This document shows, piece by piece, positions 16,288-24,894 of a DNA stretch of 44,852 nt. The stretch's first letter is position 1; each line of letters begins with the position of its first letter. The stretch comes from Streptomyces sp. NK15101 (GTDB lineage Bacteria > Actinomycetota > Actinomycetes > Streptomycetales > Streptomycetaceae): assembly GCF_020400725.1 (NCBI RefSeq), contig NZ_JAINVG010000062.1, positions 1 to 44,852 of the forward strand. Reading direction: 5' to 3'. The position numbers and the translations under genes are program-made. Under the pieces are notes generated by a model. That model saw only the letters and a list, made by a program, of their open reading frames with translations. It did no database searches and was not told where the DNA came from.

Positions 16288-18150
16288 CTACAGCTCCTTC
16301 CGGGGCTCGGTGCCGGTGGCGTCCGTGCCGGAGTGGTGCATGGCGTGGGTGAGCAGGCCGATGAAGGCCCGGTTGAGCAGGGCGCTCTCGCTCGCGCGGA
16401 GCGGGCGGCGGCTGAGCAGCAGCGCCTGACCGTAGAGGGCCTCCGCGGTCGTCACGGCGAGGCCGCGCTCGGTGATCGTGATCGCCTGCCGGACCAGCGG
16501 GTTGAGGTGGTTCAGGACCAGCTGGGCACGCGGGGTCTCCTGGCGCAGCGAGCCGAGGATGTCGGCCCACAGGCCGTCGCTGCCGGCGGCGAGGTCCGAC
16601 CTGGTCCGCTCGTGGCGCGCCTCCCGGTTGTCCAGGAGCAGCGCGGGGGCGGTGACGGGCTGGAAGTCGCGCAGGACGACGTCGCAGTCGTGCGTGCCGA
16701 TCGTCTCCCGGGCGACCGCGAGGAAGGCCGCGGCGCGCAGTTCGGCGGTCGGGTCCACGGTGTCGAGGTGAGCGGTGACCGTGGCCGGGTCGAGGTCCGT
16801 GACGGTCGTGCCCGGACGGATCTCGGGCAGCCGGTGCACCAGGTCGCGGTCGTAGGTGTAACCGCCGTTGACGACGCCCAGACCGGCGGCCGAGGCGATG
16901 GGCGCGACCTGGCGGAACTCCTCGACGCTGGGCGCGACCAGGACCGTCGGGTGCGTCCGTACGAACTCCTCCAGGGTGACGTTGCCGTCGGTGGTCTCGA
17001 ACGGCAGCCACGGCAGCACGATCCGCAGCAGCTCGTCGTCGTACCGGGCGAGCGCCTTCACCGCGAGGTGGTGGGTGTCGATGAAGCGGTGCAGCAGCGA
17101 CGGGTCGCTCGCCGCGAGCCCGGTGAGCCAGTCGCGGATCCGGTCGCCCAGCGCGTCCCGTACGGCGGACAGCGTGCCGTCCTCGTACAGCGCCTCCCGG
17201 GACGCGGTCGGCCGCAGACTGGTGGTGTCGACCACGCACCGGACGAAGAACGCCCACTCGGGGAGGAGTTCGGGCGCCTGGTCGGTGAGCAGCATGCCCT
17301 TCAGGTGCACCCGGTGTCCCGCGCGCTGCGCCGGGCTGACGGACGTGGGAAGGACGTAGGCGACGCCGCGCAGGCCGGCGGCCGGCAGGTCGAGTTCGAT
17401 GCTGTCGAGCGGGGTGAAGCCGAAGAGGTCGCCGCAGTACGCGGCGAGGGCCTCGCGGCGCGCCAGCGGGGAGCGGTGCTCCCGCTCCCACGGCGGCGCC
17501 TCGTTGATCCGGTGGGTCTCGCCCCGGGGGCCGACGACGGTGACCTCGTGCCGCAGCAGACCGCCGTAGTGGCGGGCGAGGGAGACGACCTGGTCCGGGC
17601 TCGTCCACTCGGCGTTGTCGACGCGCGGCGTCAGCCGGACGGTGGTGCCGGGTTCCGGCGCGGCGGAGGCGGGCAGGGTCCGGATGGTGTAGCGGCCGTC
17701 GGAGTGGCCGCGCCACTCGACGGCGGGCGCCGACGGGTCGGCCGCGGACCGGCTCACCACCGTGATCTCGTCGGCCACGACGAAGCAGGCGAGCAGACCG
17801 ATGCCGAACTGGCCGATGAACTCCCCGCGCGCGGCGTCGAGGCCGGCGCCGTCCAGGGCGCCGTCGGCGGTCCGCTTGGAGCTGCGCCCGATGGTGGCGA
17901 GGAACCGGTGGACGTCGGCCTCGGTCAGGCCGACGCCGGTGTCCGTGACGGTGAGGGTCTCACCGGTGCGGACCGTGATGGTGCCGGGCGCGCCGGGCGT
18001 GAACGCCTGGCGCGCGGTGATGGCGTCGACGGCGTTCTGCAGCAGCTCGCGCAGGTAGACGCGGGGGCTGGAGTAGAGGTGGTGGGAGAGCAGGTCGACC
18101 AGGCCGCGCAGATCGACCTGGAACGTGTGGGCGGACTCGGAAGGGTGCAC
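16288..18150 (-). CDS. HSP90-family molecular chaperone ATPase
   Basis: Protein of 620 aa, the length of bacterial HtpG. The GHKL ATPase domain has the Bergerat motifs LRELLQNAVDA (Glu35, Asn39), DTGVG (Asp70) and GQFGIGLL (113-120). The middle domain contains the ATP-contacting arginine region RPTASREALYED (about 333). The C-terminal part is divergent and shows no eukaryotic MEEVD tail. It starts at a GTG (18150) without a good ribosome site. Upstream by 119 nt is a 325-aa helical protein gene, and directly downstream is the coupled TPR gene. HSP90 family is certain. Whether it is a general chaperone or dedicated to the TPR partner is open, so I do not name it htpG. Confidence 0.92.
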   Translation of the reverse strand: MHPSESAHTFQVDLRGLVDLLSHHLYSSPRVYLRELLQNAVDAITARQAFTPGAPGTITVRTGETLTVTDTGVGLTEADVHRFLATIGRSSKRTADGALDGAGLDAARGEFIGQFGIGLLACFVVADEITVVSRSAADPSAPAVEWRGHSDGRYTIRTLPASAAPEPGTTVRLTPRVDNAEWTSPDQVVSLARHYGGLLRHEVTVVGPRGETHRINEAPPWEREHRSPLARREALAAYCGDLFGFTPLDSIELDLPAAGLRGVAYVLPTSVSPAQRAGHRVHLKGMLLTDQAPELLPEWAFFVRCVVDTTSLRPTASREALYEDGTLSAVRDALGDRIRDWLTGLAASDPSLLHRFIDTHHLAVKALARYDDELLRIVLPWLPFETTDGNVTLEEFVRTHPTVLVAPSVEEFRQVAPIASAAGLGVVNGGYTYDRDLVHRLPEIRPGTTVTDLDPATVTAHLDTVDPTAELRAAAFLAVARETIGTHDCDVVLRDFQPVTAPALLLDNREARHERTRSDLAAGSDGLWADILGSLRQETPRAQLVLNHLNPLVRQAITITERGLAVTTAEALYGQALLLSRRPLRASESALLNRAFIGLLTHAMHHSGTDATGTEPRKEL

Positions 18151-18269
18151 CTGGCGGAGTCTTTCGGTGGGTGTGTCCGCGCCGGGAAGGACGCGGACGG
18201 GAAGCGGAAGGAAGGGGTACGCCGGGGGACGAAGGGGCCGGCGGCCTCATGGCCCCGAGGGGCCGCGGC

Positions 18270-19247
18270 TCAGCGTCCCGTCGACGAACGCAGCTTGCGG
18301 TAGGCCTCGGCGGGGTCGGAGCCGTCCAGGTAGTACCAGGGGAACTCGGTGACCCGTCCCTCGGTGGCCCGGAAGCACTCCCGGGCGGCGGTCCGCTCCC
18401 CGGCCAGCGAGAAGGCCATCGCGAAGGTGTTGAGGACCTGGAGCCAGGCGCCCCGCCGGACGAAGTCCGGGTGCCGGAAGGAGTGCTCGGCGGCCTCCCG
18501 CAGGGACTTCGTCACATCCGGCCGGCGCATGTACGCGGCGTCCGGTCCCGAGTCGAGGGAGAGCCACTCCTCGAGGTGCGCGATGGCGACGAGCTGCCCC
18601 AGGTGGCTGCCGCCCGGGGCGCCGAACGCGGCCTCGCGCGCGAAGGCGTGCATCTCCTCGTGGGAACCGCCCCACTTGTCGCAGACCTGCTGCAACTGCT
18701 GCTGGTGCGCCTCCAGGTGCCACGGGTCGCGGCGCGCCGTCGCCTCGAAGCGGCGCCGCGCGGTGGCCTGGCCGACCTCCAGGCCGCGCCCGCTGATCTG
18801 GAGGCCGTACCAGGGCGAGGTCCACCGCGGTTCGCGCTCGGCCGCCTCGTACAGCCACTCCTCCGCCGAGCGCAGCCGGGAGTGGAACACCTCGAACTGC
18901 TCGCGCGAGACGTCCTTGGCGCGGGCCGCGGTCCGCGCCTCCCAGGCCCAGCTGAGATGGCGGATTCCAGCCACGAGCCGGGGCAGCGCCGCCTCCGGTT
19001 CCGCTTCGAGGACGCCCGTGATCCACCGCTCCACCCCGGGGGTGTCACCGACGGCCCACAGGAGCTCCGTGCGGCCCTCGCTCTCGGGACGTGCTTCGAG
19101 CACCTTCCGCACCGTGGCCCAGTCCGCCGCCCCCGCGGCCTCCCGGACGCGGGGAACGTCCGGATCCCCGGAGTCCTTCGCCAGCCGCGCCGCGGGCCTG
19201 CCCGTCCATTTCCCCAGCGTGAGCCCCCATTCACGGAAGCCGGCCAT
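18270..19247 (-). CDS. Helical repeat protein, DUF4034-like (uncertain)
   Basis: Protein of 325 aa from the ATG at 19247, preceded by AAGGGGTGGGG. It is rich in Trp, Arg and Ala with helical hairpins such as WEARTAARAKDVSREQFEVF, RFEATARRDPWHLEAHQQQL and LVAIAHLEEWLSL, ending with FSLAGERTAARECFRATEGR. This resembles, from memory, the DUF4034 family of TPR-like proteins, but I could not check it. No signal peptide, metal site or catalytic motif is evident. It is the first gene of the minus-strand set that continues with HSP90 and the giant TPR protein, so it may act with them. Confidence 0.7.
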   Translation of the reverse strand: MAGFREWGLTLGKWTGRPAARLAKDSGDPDVPRVREAAGAADWATVRKVLEARPESEGRTELLWAVGDTPGVERWITGVLEAEPEAALPRLVAGIRHLSWAWEARTAARAKDVSREQFEVFHSRLRSAEEWLYEAAEREPRWTSPWYGLQISGRGLEVGQATARRRFEATARRDPWHLEAHQQQLQQVCDKWGGSHEEMHAFAREAAFGAPGGSHLGQLVAIAHLEEWLSLDSGPDAAYMRRPDVTKSLREAAEHSFRHPDFVRRGAWLQVLNTFAMAFSLAGERTAARECFRATEGRVTEFPWYYLDGSDPAEAYRKLRSSTGR

Positions 19248-19513
19248 GTCCCCACCCCTTGCTGTGTCCGAACGGGACGGCCAGTGATCACCCGCCCCGT
19301 GGACGTAGTGACTATCACGCGCGACCGACAATCGCACAGTTGTTTCCCGCGGTCCCCGGGGCCGTCGGGGGCGCGGCCGCCGTCGGCGGAGGCGACCCGG
19401 CCGTCGCCCTCCGCTCCGTCCGGCCGGTACTCGCCGGACGGCCGAACGCCACGCCCGGGTCGGGCGAATCGGGCGCCTCGGGGGTGGTGCCGCGAGCCGG
19501 CGGTGGTACGTCG

Positions 19514-20572
19514 ATGGCCATGCAGCCAGGCACACCCCCGACGGTGACCCCCTTCCTCCGTACGGCCGCCGCCTACGCGTGGCGGCTGCTCGCCGTCGGC
19601 CTCCTCGTCTACAGCCTGTTCGCGCTGCTCGGGCGCTTCCACGAGATCGGGGTGGCCGTCTTCCTGGGCCTGGTGATCACCGCGCTGCTCCGGCCCGTCG
19701 CCGACGTGGTCGCCCGGCTGCTGCCCCGCCCGCCGGCCGTCGCCCTCACCCTGCTCGGCGGCATCGTGCTCGTCCTCGGGGTGCTCGCGCTGGTCGGCGA
19801 GGCGGTCGCGGGGGAGCGGACGACGCTCGTGCGCGAGTTCCGGGTGGGCATCGGGCGGATCGAGGACTGGCTGGAACGGCCGCCGTTCCGGCTCGACCCG
19901 GACGCGCTCTCCGGGCTGCAGTCCAGGATCGGGGAGTTCCTCTCCAGCCACCGTTCGACCCTGCTCAGCGAGGCGGTGAGCGGAGCCGGCCACCTGGTCG
20001 CCGTCCTCACCACGCTGGCCCTCGGCCTGTTCTCCTCGGTCTTCTTCATCCACTCGGGGGACCGGCAGTGGTCCTGGTTCCAGGAGCAGTTGCCGAGGTC
20101 GGTGCGCGGCCGGGTGGGCATCGGCGGGCGCGCGGCCTGGCGCACCTTCACCGGCTACACGCACGGCATCGTCCTGGTCGCGGCGGTGAACGCCGTGCTC
20201 GTCGGCATCGCCCTCTGGGCCCTCGGCGTCCCGCTCGCGGTGCCGCTCGCCCTGCTCGAGTTCCTGGCCGCCTTCGTCCCGCTGATCGGCTCGCCGATCG
20301 CCCTCGCGGTCGCCGCCGTCGTGGCGCTCGCCTCGCAGGGGCCGCTGGTGGCGGGCATCGTCATCGCCCTGATCGTGATCATCGGTCAGATCGAGGGACA
20401 CCTGCTGCATCCGCTCGTCATGAGCTGGGCGGTACGGCTCCACCCGCTGGTGGTGGCCATCTCGGTCGTCGCGGGCTCGATCGCCGCCGGCGTCGTGGGC
20501 GCGGTGGTGGCGGTGCCGCTGGTGTCGGTGGTGTGGTCGGTCCACACGGCGCTCCGGGCCGCGCGCACCTGA
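19514..20572 (+). CDS. AI-2E-family (UPF0118) membrane permease
   Basis: Protein of 352 aa. It has an N-terminal pair of membrane helices (LLAVGLLVYSLFALLGRF; VAVFLGLVITALL), one after a short loop (VALTLLGGIVLVLGVLAL), and an amphipathic extracytoplasmic stretch (about 95-160). The C-terminal helical bundle contains the family signature PLALLEFLAAFVPLIGSPIA and IGQIEGHLLHPLVMSWAVRL. Relatives include autoinducer-2 exporters and Na+/H+ antiporters, so the substrate is not inferred. The ATG at 19514 follows GGCGGTGG. An upstream in-frame ATG at 19259 adds 85 low-complexity residues and is not favoured. The 266-nt gap to the preceding divergent gene shows no convincing promoter. Confidence 0.88.
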   Translation: MAMQPGTPPTVTPFLRTAAAYAWRLLAVGLLVYSLFALLGRFHEIGVAVFLGLVITALLRPVADVVARLLPRPPAVALTLLGGIVLVLGVLALVGEAVAGERTTLVREFRVGIGRIEDWLERPPFRLDPDALSGLQSRIGEFLSSHRSTLLSEAVSGAGHLVAVLTTLALGLFSSVFFIHSGDRQWSWFQEQLPRSVRGRVGIGGRAAWRTFTGYTHGIVLVAAVNAVLVGIALWALGVPLAVPLALLEFLAAFVPLIGSPIALAVAAVVALASQGPLVAGIVIALIVIIGQIEGHLLHPLVMSWAVRLHPLVVAISVVAGSIAAGVVGAVVAVPLVSVVWSVHTALRAART

Positions 20573-20592
20573 GTCCGCCCGTGCGCGGGGTC

Positions 20593-20621
20593 TTGCGCCG
20601 GAGGTACGGCCTCTCTACTCT
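20593..20621 (+). promoter_or_regulatory. Promoter TTGCGC-N17-TACTCT for the GH8 gene
   Basis: -35 TTGCGC at 20593-20598 and -10 TACTCT at 20616-20621 with a 17-nt spacer. The predicted start, near 20628, coincides with the first base of the palindrome. Confidence 0.5.
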
Positions 20622-20626
20622 CCCCG

Positions 20627-20657
20627 CCAATGGTTAGGAATATTTCCTAACCATTGG
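20627..20657. promoter_or_regulatory. Perfect 31-bp operator palindrome upstream of GH8
   Basis: Arms CCAATGGTTAGGAA (20627-20640) and its exact complement (20644-20657) flank TAT. The core TTAGGAA...TTCCTAA resembles the operator I recall for the ROK-family repressor CsnR of the Streptomyces chitosanase gene csnA. It ends 14 nt before the ribosome site AAGGGAG. The palindrome is certain; the regulator is inferred. Confidence 0.8.
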
Positions 20658-20680
20658 CCATGGAGGGAAAGGGAGTTGAC

Positions 20681-22330
20681 ATGCGTCGACGAAGCGTCTC
20701 GCTTCTCGGGCTCGCGGGTCTGCTGGTGTTGCCCCTGACGGTCATGCCACAGGCGCAGGCCGCCGACGGCCTGGTGTCCGGCGGAAAGACGGCGACGGCC
20801 TCGTCCGTCGAGACCTCGGCCTTCGGGCCCGGCCTCGCGGTGGACGGCAGCACGGCCACCCGCTGGGCGAGCGCCGAGGGGGTCGACCCGCAGTGGATAC
20901 GGATCGACCTCGGGGCGAACCACACGATCTCCCGGGTGAAGCTCGACTGGGAGGCCGCGTACGGCAAGGCGTACCGCATCCAGACCTCCGCCGACGGGTC
21001 GACCTGGACCGACGTCTACTCCACCACCACCGGTGACGGGGCGACCGACGACCTCACGGTCTCCGGCAGCGGCCGGTACGTCCGGATGTACGGCACGGGC
21101 CGCGGCACGCCGTACGGCTACTCCCTCTGGGAGTTCCAGGTGTACGGCGCGCCCACCGGCACCGGCGGGGGAGGCGGCGGCCCGGCCGTCCCCTTCGGCA
21201 GCCACCTCAAGCCCTACGCCGCCGGCATCCTGAAGCCCTCCGGCACGCAGTCCGCCCTCGACCAGAAGGTCGTCGACTACTACAACCGGTGGAAGGCCGC
21301 CTTCGTCCGGCAGAACTGCGGCAACGGCTGGTACCAGATCATCTCGCCCGACGCCGACCACCCCTACGTCGCCGAAGCCCAGGGCTACGGCATGGTCGTC
21401 ACCGCCACCATGGCGGGCGCCGACCCGGACGCCAAGAAGATCTTCGACGGGCTCGTCAAGTGGAAGATCGACCACCCGTCCTCCGTCAATCCGAACCTCC
21501 TCGCCGCCGAGCAGGACACCTCCTGCAGGAGCGTCAACGGCGGCGACGGCGCCACCGACGGCGACATGGACGTGGCCTACGGCCTGCTCCTCGCCGACAA
21601 GCAGTGGGGCAGCGCCGGCACGTACAACTACAAGGACCTCGCGCTCAAGCACATCGCCGCCATCAAGAAGGACGAGGTCAACCCGACGACCAGGCTCCTG
21701 AAGCTCGGCGACTGGAGCAGCTCGGGCGACCAGTACTACTACATCTCCCGCACCTCGGACTGGATGACCGACCACTTCCGCGCCTTCCGCGCGGCCTCGG
21801 GCGACACCACCTGGGACGCCGTCCGCAGCGCGCACCAGACGCAGATCTCCCGCCTCCAGTCCACCTACGCCTCCGGCACCGGACTCCTGCCGGACTTCGT
21901 CGTCGACACGAACACCACGCCCAGGCCCGCCCCGGGCCAGGTCCTGGAGGACCCCAACGACGGCTCCTACTGGTGGAACGCCTGCCGTACGCCCTGGCGC
22001 ATCGGCGACGACGCCGTGACCAGCGGCGACGCCACCTCCCTCGCCGCCGCCCGGAAGCTCAACGGCTGGATCAAGACGAAGACCGGCGGCGACCCGAACA
22101 AGATCGGCATCGGCTACAAGCTCAACGGCACCCAGATCTCCTCGGGCAGCGAGGCCGCCTTCTTCGCCCCCTTCGCGGTGGCGGCGATGACCGACCCGGG
22201 CAGCCAGGCCTGGCTGGACGCCCTGTGGAACAAGATGCTGGCGACCCCGGTCGACACGAGCAGCTACTTCTCGGCCAGCATCCAGCTCCAGGTCATGATC
22301 ACGGCCTCAGGCAACCACTGGGTCCCGTAG
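20681..22330 (+). CDS. Secreted GH8 glycosidase with N-terminal CBM32 (discoidin) domain; possible chitosanase
   Basis: Protein of 549 aa. Signal peptide MRRRSVSLLG to AQA (about 27). An F5/8 type C/CBM32 sandwich follows (about 30-156, with GKTATASSVE, GSTATRWASAEG and WIRIDLGA). A Gly-rich linker leads to the GH8 (alpha/alpha)6 domain, with the general-acid region YVAEAQGYGMVV (Glu232) and the signature GATDGDMDVAYGLLLAD (Asp293/295/297). GH8 contains cellulases, xylanases, lichenases and chitosanases. CBM32 domains bind chitosan or galactosides, and the CsnR-like operator upstream favours chitosan. The substrate remains an inference. Its 3' end overlaps the convergent monooxygenase gene by 24 bp. 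Confidence 0.9.
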   Translation: MRRRSVSLLGLAGLLVLPLTVMPQAQAADGLVSGGKTATASSVETSAFGPGLAVDGSTATRWASAEGVDPQWIRIDLGANHTISRVKLDWEAAYGKAYRIQTSADGSTWTDVYSTTTGDGATDDLTVSGSGRYVRMYGTGRGTPYGYSLWEFQVYGAPTGTGGGGGGPAVPFGSHLKPYAAGILKPSGTQSALDQKVVDYYNRWKAAFVRQNCGNGWYQIISPDADHPYVAEAQGYGMVVTATMAGADPDAKKIFDGLVKWKIDHPSSVNPNLLAAEQDTSCRSVNGGDGATDGDMDVAYGLLLADKQWGSAGTYNYKDLALKHIAAIKKDEVNPTTRLLKLGDWSSSGDQYYYISRTSDWMTDHFRAFRAASGDTTWDAVRSAHQTQISRLQSTYASGTGLLPDFVVDTNTTPRPAPGQVLEDPNDGSYWWNACRTPWRIGDDAVTSGDATSLAAARKLNGWIKTKTGGDPNKIGIGYKLNGTQISSGSEAAFFAPFAVAAMTDPGSQAWLDALWNKMLATPVDTSSYFSASIQLQVMITASGNHWVP

Positions 22331-23983
22331 GAGGGTGTCCTGCCGCACGGACAGGGCCCTGAGATAACCCCTCAGGGCGGCGGCGGTCCCGGCGAGCGGG
22401 AAACGGGCACCGAGCTGCCCGTCGGGACGGACGACGAGACCGGTGGCGCCGTCGGGGAGGTAGAGCCGCCCGAACTCCCCGGCGGCGTCGCGGTACACGG
22501 GCACGGAGGGGTCGCCGGACCCGGCGGATTCGTCCGCGCCGGCCGCGAGGATCACGACGGCCGGGAGACCGCCCGTCGCCCGCGCCGCCGCGGCGGCGCG
22601 GGCCAACTCGGCCCCGTCCGACCCGTACAGCAGCACCACGTGCCCCGGGCGCCCCCGCAGGACGTCGAGGAGCCGCAGCGGATAGGCGGCGACCGGCGTG
22701 GTCAGGCCCGCGCAGTCCGGGGCCCGGTCGCCCGCCTGGGGCGCCTCCTCGGGTCCGTACGCGGCACCGGAGAGCGGACCGCCCCGATGACCGACGAGCA
22801 GCTGCGCCTCACGCAGGAGCAGCGTCTTCCGGTCCTCCGGGTCTGCCTCGATCCCCCGTAGGGCGTGCCGCACGGTCCGGCCCACGACCTCCTCGCCGAC
22901 CGGACGGCGCTCGGCGTCGTACGTGCCGAGCAGCGCGGGCTCCGCCTCGCGCCGCACCACGAGGGCGAGCTTCCAGGCCAGGTTGCAGGCGTCCTGCACA
23001 CCCGTGTTCATGCCCTGGGCGCCGGTGGGCGGATGGATGTGCGCCGCGTCTCCCGCCACGAAGACCCGGCCCCGGCCGTAGTGGTCGACGATCCGGTGGC
23101 TGATGCGGAAGACGGAGGACCAGCGCAGTCCCGACAGCCGCACCGGACGCGGCGCGAGACGGTCGACGACGGCCTGGAGGTCGGCGAGCCCGGGGGTCCG
23201 ACCGCCCTGCGGGCCGTGCGCCACCCCGTCCGGCGCGACCGGGGACGCGCCCCGCGCCCCGGAGAGGTCCGGCGGGAGCCTCATCGACATCCGGTAGCGC
23301 CCCGCCCCGGGCAGGGGGATGCACACCAGCACGTCGCCGGTGGAACCGTCGGCGGCCCGGCGGCTGGAGCGGATGCCGTAGCCGGCGGGCATGTCCCAGT
23401 CGGCCACGACGTCGCCGAGCATGTACTCCTCCTGGAACGCGCCGCCCCGGTAGGACAGGCCCAGCGTCTTCCGGACGATGCTGTGCGCGCCGTCGCAGCC
23501 GATCAGATACGGGACCCGCAGCTCCTCCTCGGCACCCGTCGCCGTGCGCAGCCGCGCCGTGACCCCGTCCCGGTCCTGCGTGAACGACACCAGCTCCGTG
23601 CCGCGCTCGATCACCGTCCCCATGCGGGCGACGTACTGCTCGAGGAGCCGCTCCGTCTCGTACTGCGGCAGCGCGGCGAAGCCGTAGGGCACCTCGGGCG
23701 GCATCACGAGCTCGACGCGGCCCTGCTCGCGGCCGTCCACGTAGGTCAGTTGGCCGCGCAGCGGCACGGCGGCCTCGAGCACGGCCCGGACCAGGCCCAT
23801 CCGGTCCCAGAGTTCCAGGGTGCGGGGCTGGATCCCGACGGCCTTCGCGTACGGAAGACGGGCGGGCAGCCGGTCGACGAGCCGGCAGTGCACGCCGTGC
23901 CGGCGCAGCTCGGCGGCCGCGCTCAGGCCGACCGGGCCCGCGCCCACGATCAGGACGTCGGTGGTGGTCCGGTGGTGCGCCAC
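22307..23983 (-). CDS. FAD-dependent aromatic monooxygenase (group A)
   Basis: Protein of 558 aa. It has a Rossmann GxGxxG (VLIVGAGPVGLSAAAELRRHG, about 11-30), the DG motif IGCDGAHSIVRKTLG (164-165) and the GD motif VFVAGDAAHIHPPTGAQGMNTGVQDACNLAWK (about 307-338). This is the para-hydroxybenzoate hydroxylase class, which uses NAD(P)H and oxygen to hydroxylate aromatic substrates. The last 130 residues are a thioredoxin-like tail typical of the phenol hydroxylase/MhpA/rifampin monooxygenase (Rox) group. The GTG at 23983 is chosen for its strong GGAGG site; a GTG at 23998 and an ATG at 24031 are alternatives. The substrate is not predictable. It stands alone, converging with the GH8 gene. Confidence 0.9.
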   Translation of the reverse strand: MAHHRTTTDVLIVGAGPVGLSAAAELRRHGVHCRLVDRLPARLPYAKAVGIQPRTLELWDRMGLVRAVLEAAVPLRGQLTYVDGREQGRVELVMPPEVPYGFAALPQYETERLLEQYVARMGTVIERGTELVSFTQDRDGVTARLRTATGAEEELRVPYLIGCDGAHSIVRKTLGLSYRGGAFQEEYMLGDVVADWDMPAGYGIRSSRRAADGSTGDVLVCIPLPGAGRYRMSMRLPPDLSGARGASPVAPDGVAHGPQGGRTPGLADLQAVVDRLAPRPVRLSGLRWSSVFRISHRIVDHYGRGRVFVAGDAAHIHPPTGAQGMNTGVQDACNLAWKLALVVRREAEPALLGTYDAERRPVGEEVVGRTVRHALRGIEADPEDRKTLLLREAQLLVGHRGGPLSGAAYGPEEAPQAGDRAPDCAGLTTPVAAYPLRLLDVLRGRPGHVVLLYGSDGAELARAAAAARATGGLPAVVILAAGADESAGSGDPSVPVYRDAAGEFGRLYLPDGATGLVVRPDGQLGARFPLAGTAAALRGYLRALSVRQDTLLRDPVVA

Positions 23984-24192
23984 GCGTGCCTCCAGCACTG
24001 GCCGGCCCCCCGACAGGTTCCCGCGTCCCATGGTCACCCGCGGGCATCGAGTCGGCGAGCGGTACGGGCGCCCGGCCGAAGGAGGAGCCGCGGCGGGGCG
24101 GCCTTCCGGGCGGGGCCGACGGGGGCGGTCCGCGGTCTCCCGGCCGGGGCCGACCGGCGGGGGTGTCGGCCGGGAGCGGTACTGTCGCGGCC

Positions 24193-24894
24193 ATGCTGGC
24201 ACTGATCACTCCCACCGCCCGGCTGTACGCCTCCTGGGGGGAGGCGTACGACGAGTGGCCCGCCGACGCGCAGCAGGACGGCGCGGTGCTCCGGCTCGCC
24301 CCGGAGGGAGGTCCCGGCCGACCGGACGCCTTCGCCGCCCGGGTGGAGAGGCTGCGCGGCCAGGGCGACGCGACGGCGCCCGTCGCACCCGGCCGCGTCC
24401 ACGTCACGCACCTGTGGATCGTCGACGGCGACACCTGCCTCGGCGCCGCCGAATTGCGGCACTCGCTCGACGACTTCCTCCTCGACGCCGGAGGCCACAT
24501 CGGCTACAGCGTGCGGCCGTCCGCCCGGCGCCGGGGCGTGGCGTCGCGGGCCCCGGGCGAACTCCTCCGCCGGGCCAGTGACGCGGGCGTCGACCGCGTC
24601 CTGGTCACCTGCGACGAGGACGACCCCGGTTCCGCCCGGACGATCGAACGCAACGGCGGCGTCCTGGAGGACGTCCGGACGACCGCCTCCGGGACGAAGC
24701 GCCGGTACTGGATCACACCGCCCCCGGTGACCCCGGCGCTCCCGGTCATGGGCCCCGGCGGAATCGCCTCGAACGAACTCCGGAGGTGGGGGCGGGCCCA
24801 GGGCTTCGCCGTACCGGATCGCGGCCGGCTGCCGAGCGAGCTCCTGCGCGCGTGGGAACGGGCCACCGAAGAGGCCGGGGAGCGCGCCGAATGA
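24193..24894 (+). CDS. GNAT acetyltransferase fused to Lsr2-type DNA-binding domain
   Basis: Protein of 233 aa. Residues 1-180 are a GNAT N-acetyltransferase, with the CoA pyrophosphate loop VRPSARRRGVASRA and the following GVDRVLVTCDEDDPGSARTI, the usual motif B region. After a Pro-rich linker, residues about 195-228 read NELRRWGRAQGFAVP then DRGRLPSELLRAWERA. This matches the C-terminal domain of Lsr2 (xIRxWAxxxGxxVxxRGRxPxxVxxAxxxA), in which the RGR tripeptide enters the minor groove of AT-rich DNA. The open reading frame is continuous and high-GC3 throughout, so this is a real fusion. The stop overlaps the PPTase start (ATGA). Substrate unknown; the enzyme may be targeted to DNA or to a DNA-bound protein (inference). 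Confidence 0.85.
   Translation: MLALITPTARLYASWGEAYDEWPADAQQDGAVLRLAPEGGPGRPDAFAARVERLRGQGDATAPVAPGRVHVTHLWIVDGDTCLGAAELRHSLDDFLLDAGGHIGYSVRPSARRRGVASRAPGELLRRASDAGVDRVLVTCDEDDPGSARTIERNGGVLEDVRTTASGTKRRYWITPPPVTPALPVMGPGGIASNELRRWGRAQGFAVPDRGRLPSELLRAWERATEEAGERAE

Noticed and set aside
19259..19513. N-terminal extension of the AI-2E permease by 85 residues.
   Set aside because: Low-complexity sequence with no ribosome site, including the intergenic promoter region. The family starts near the first membrane helix.
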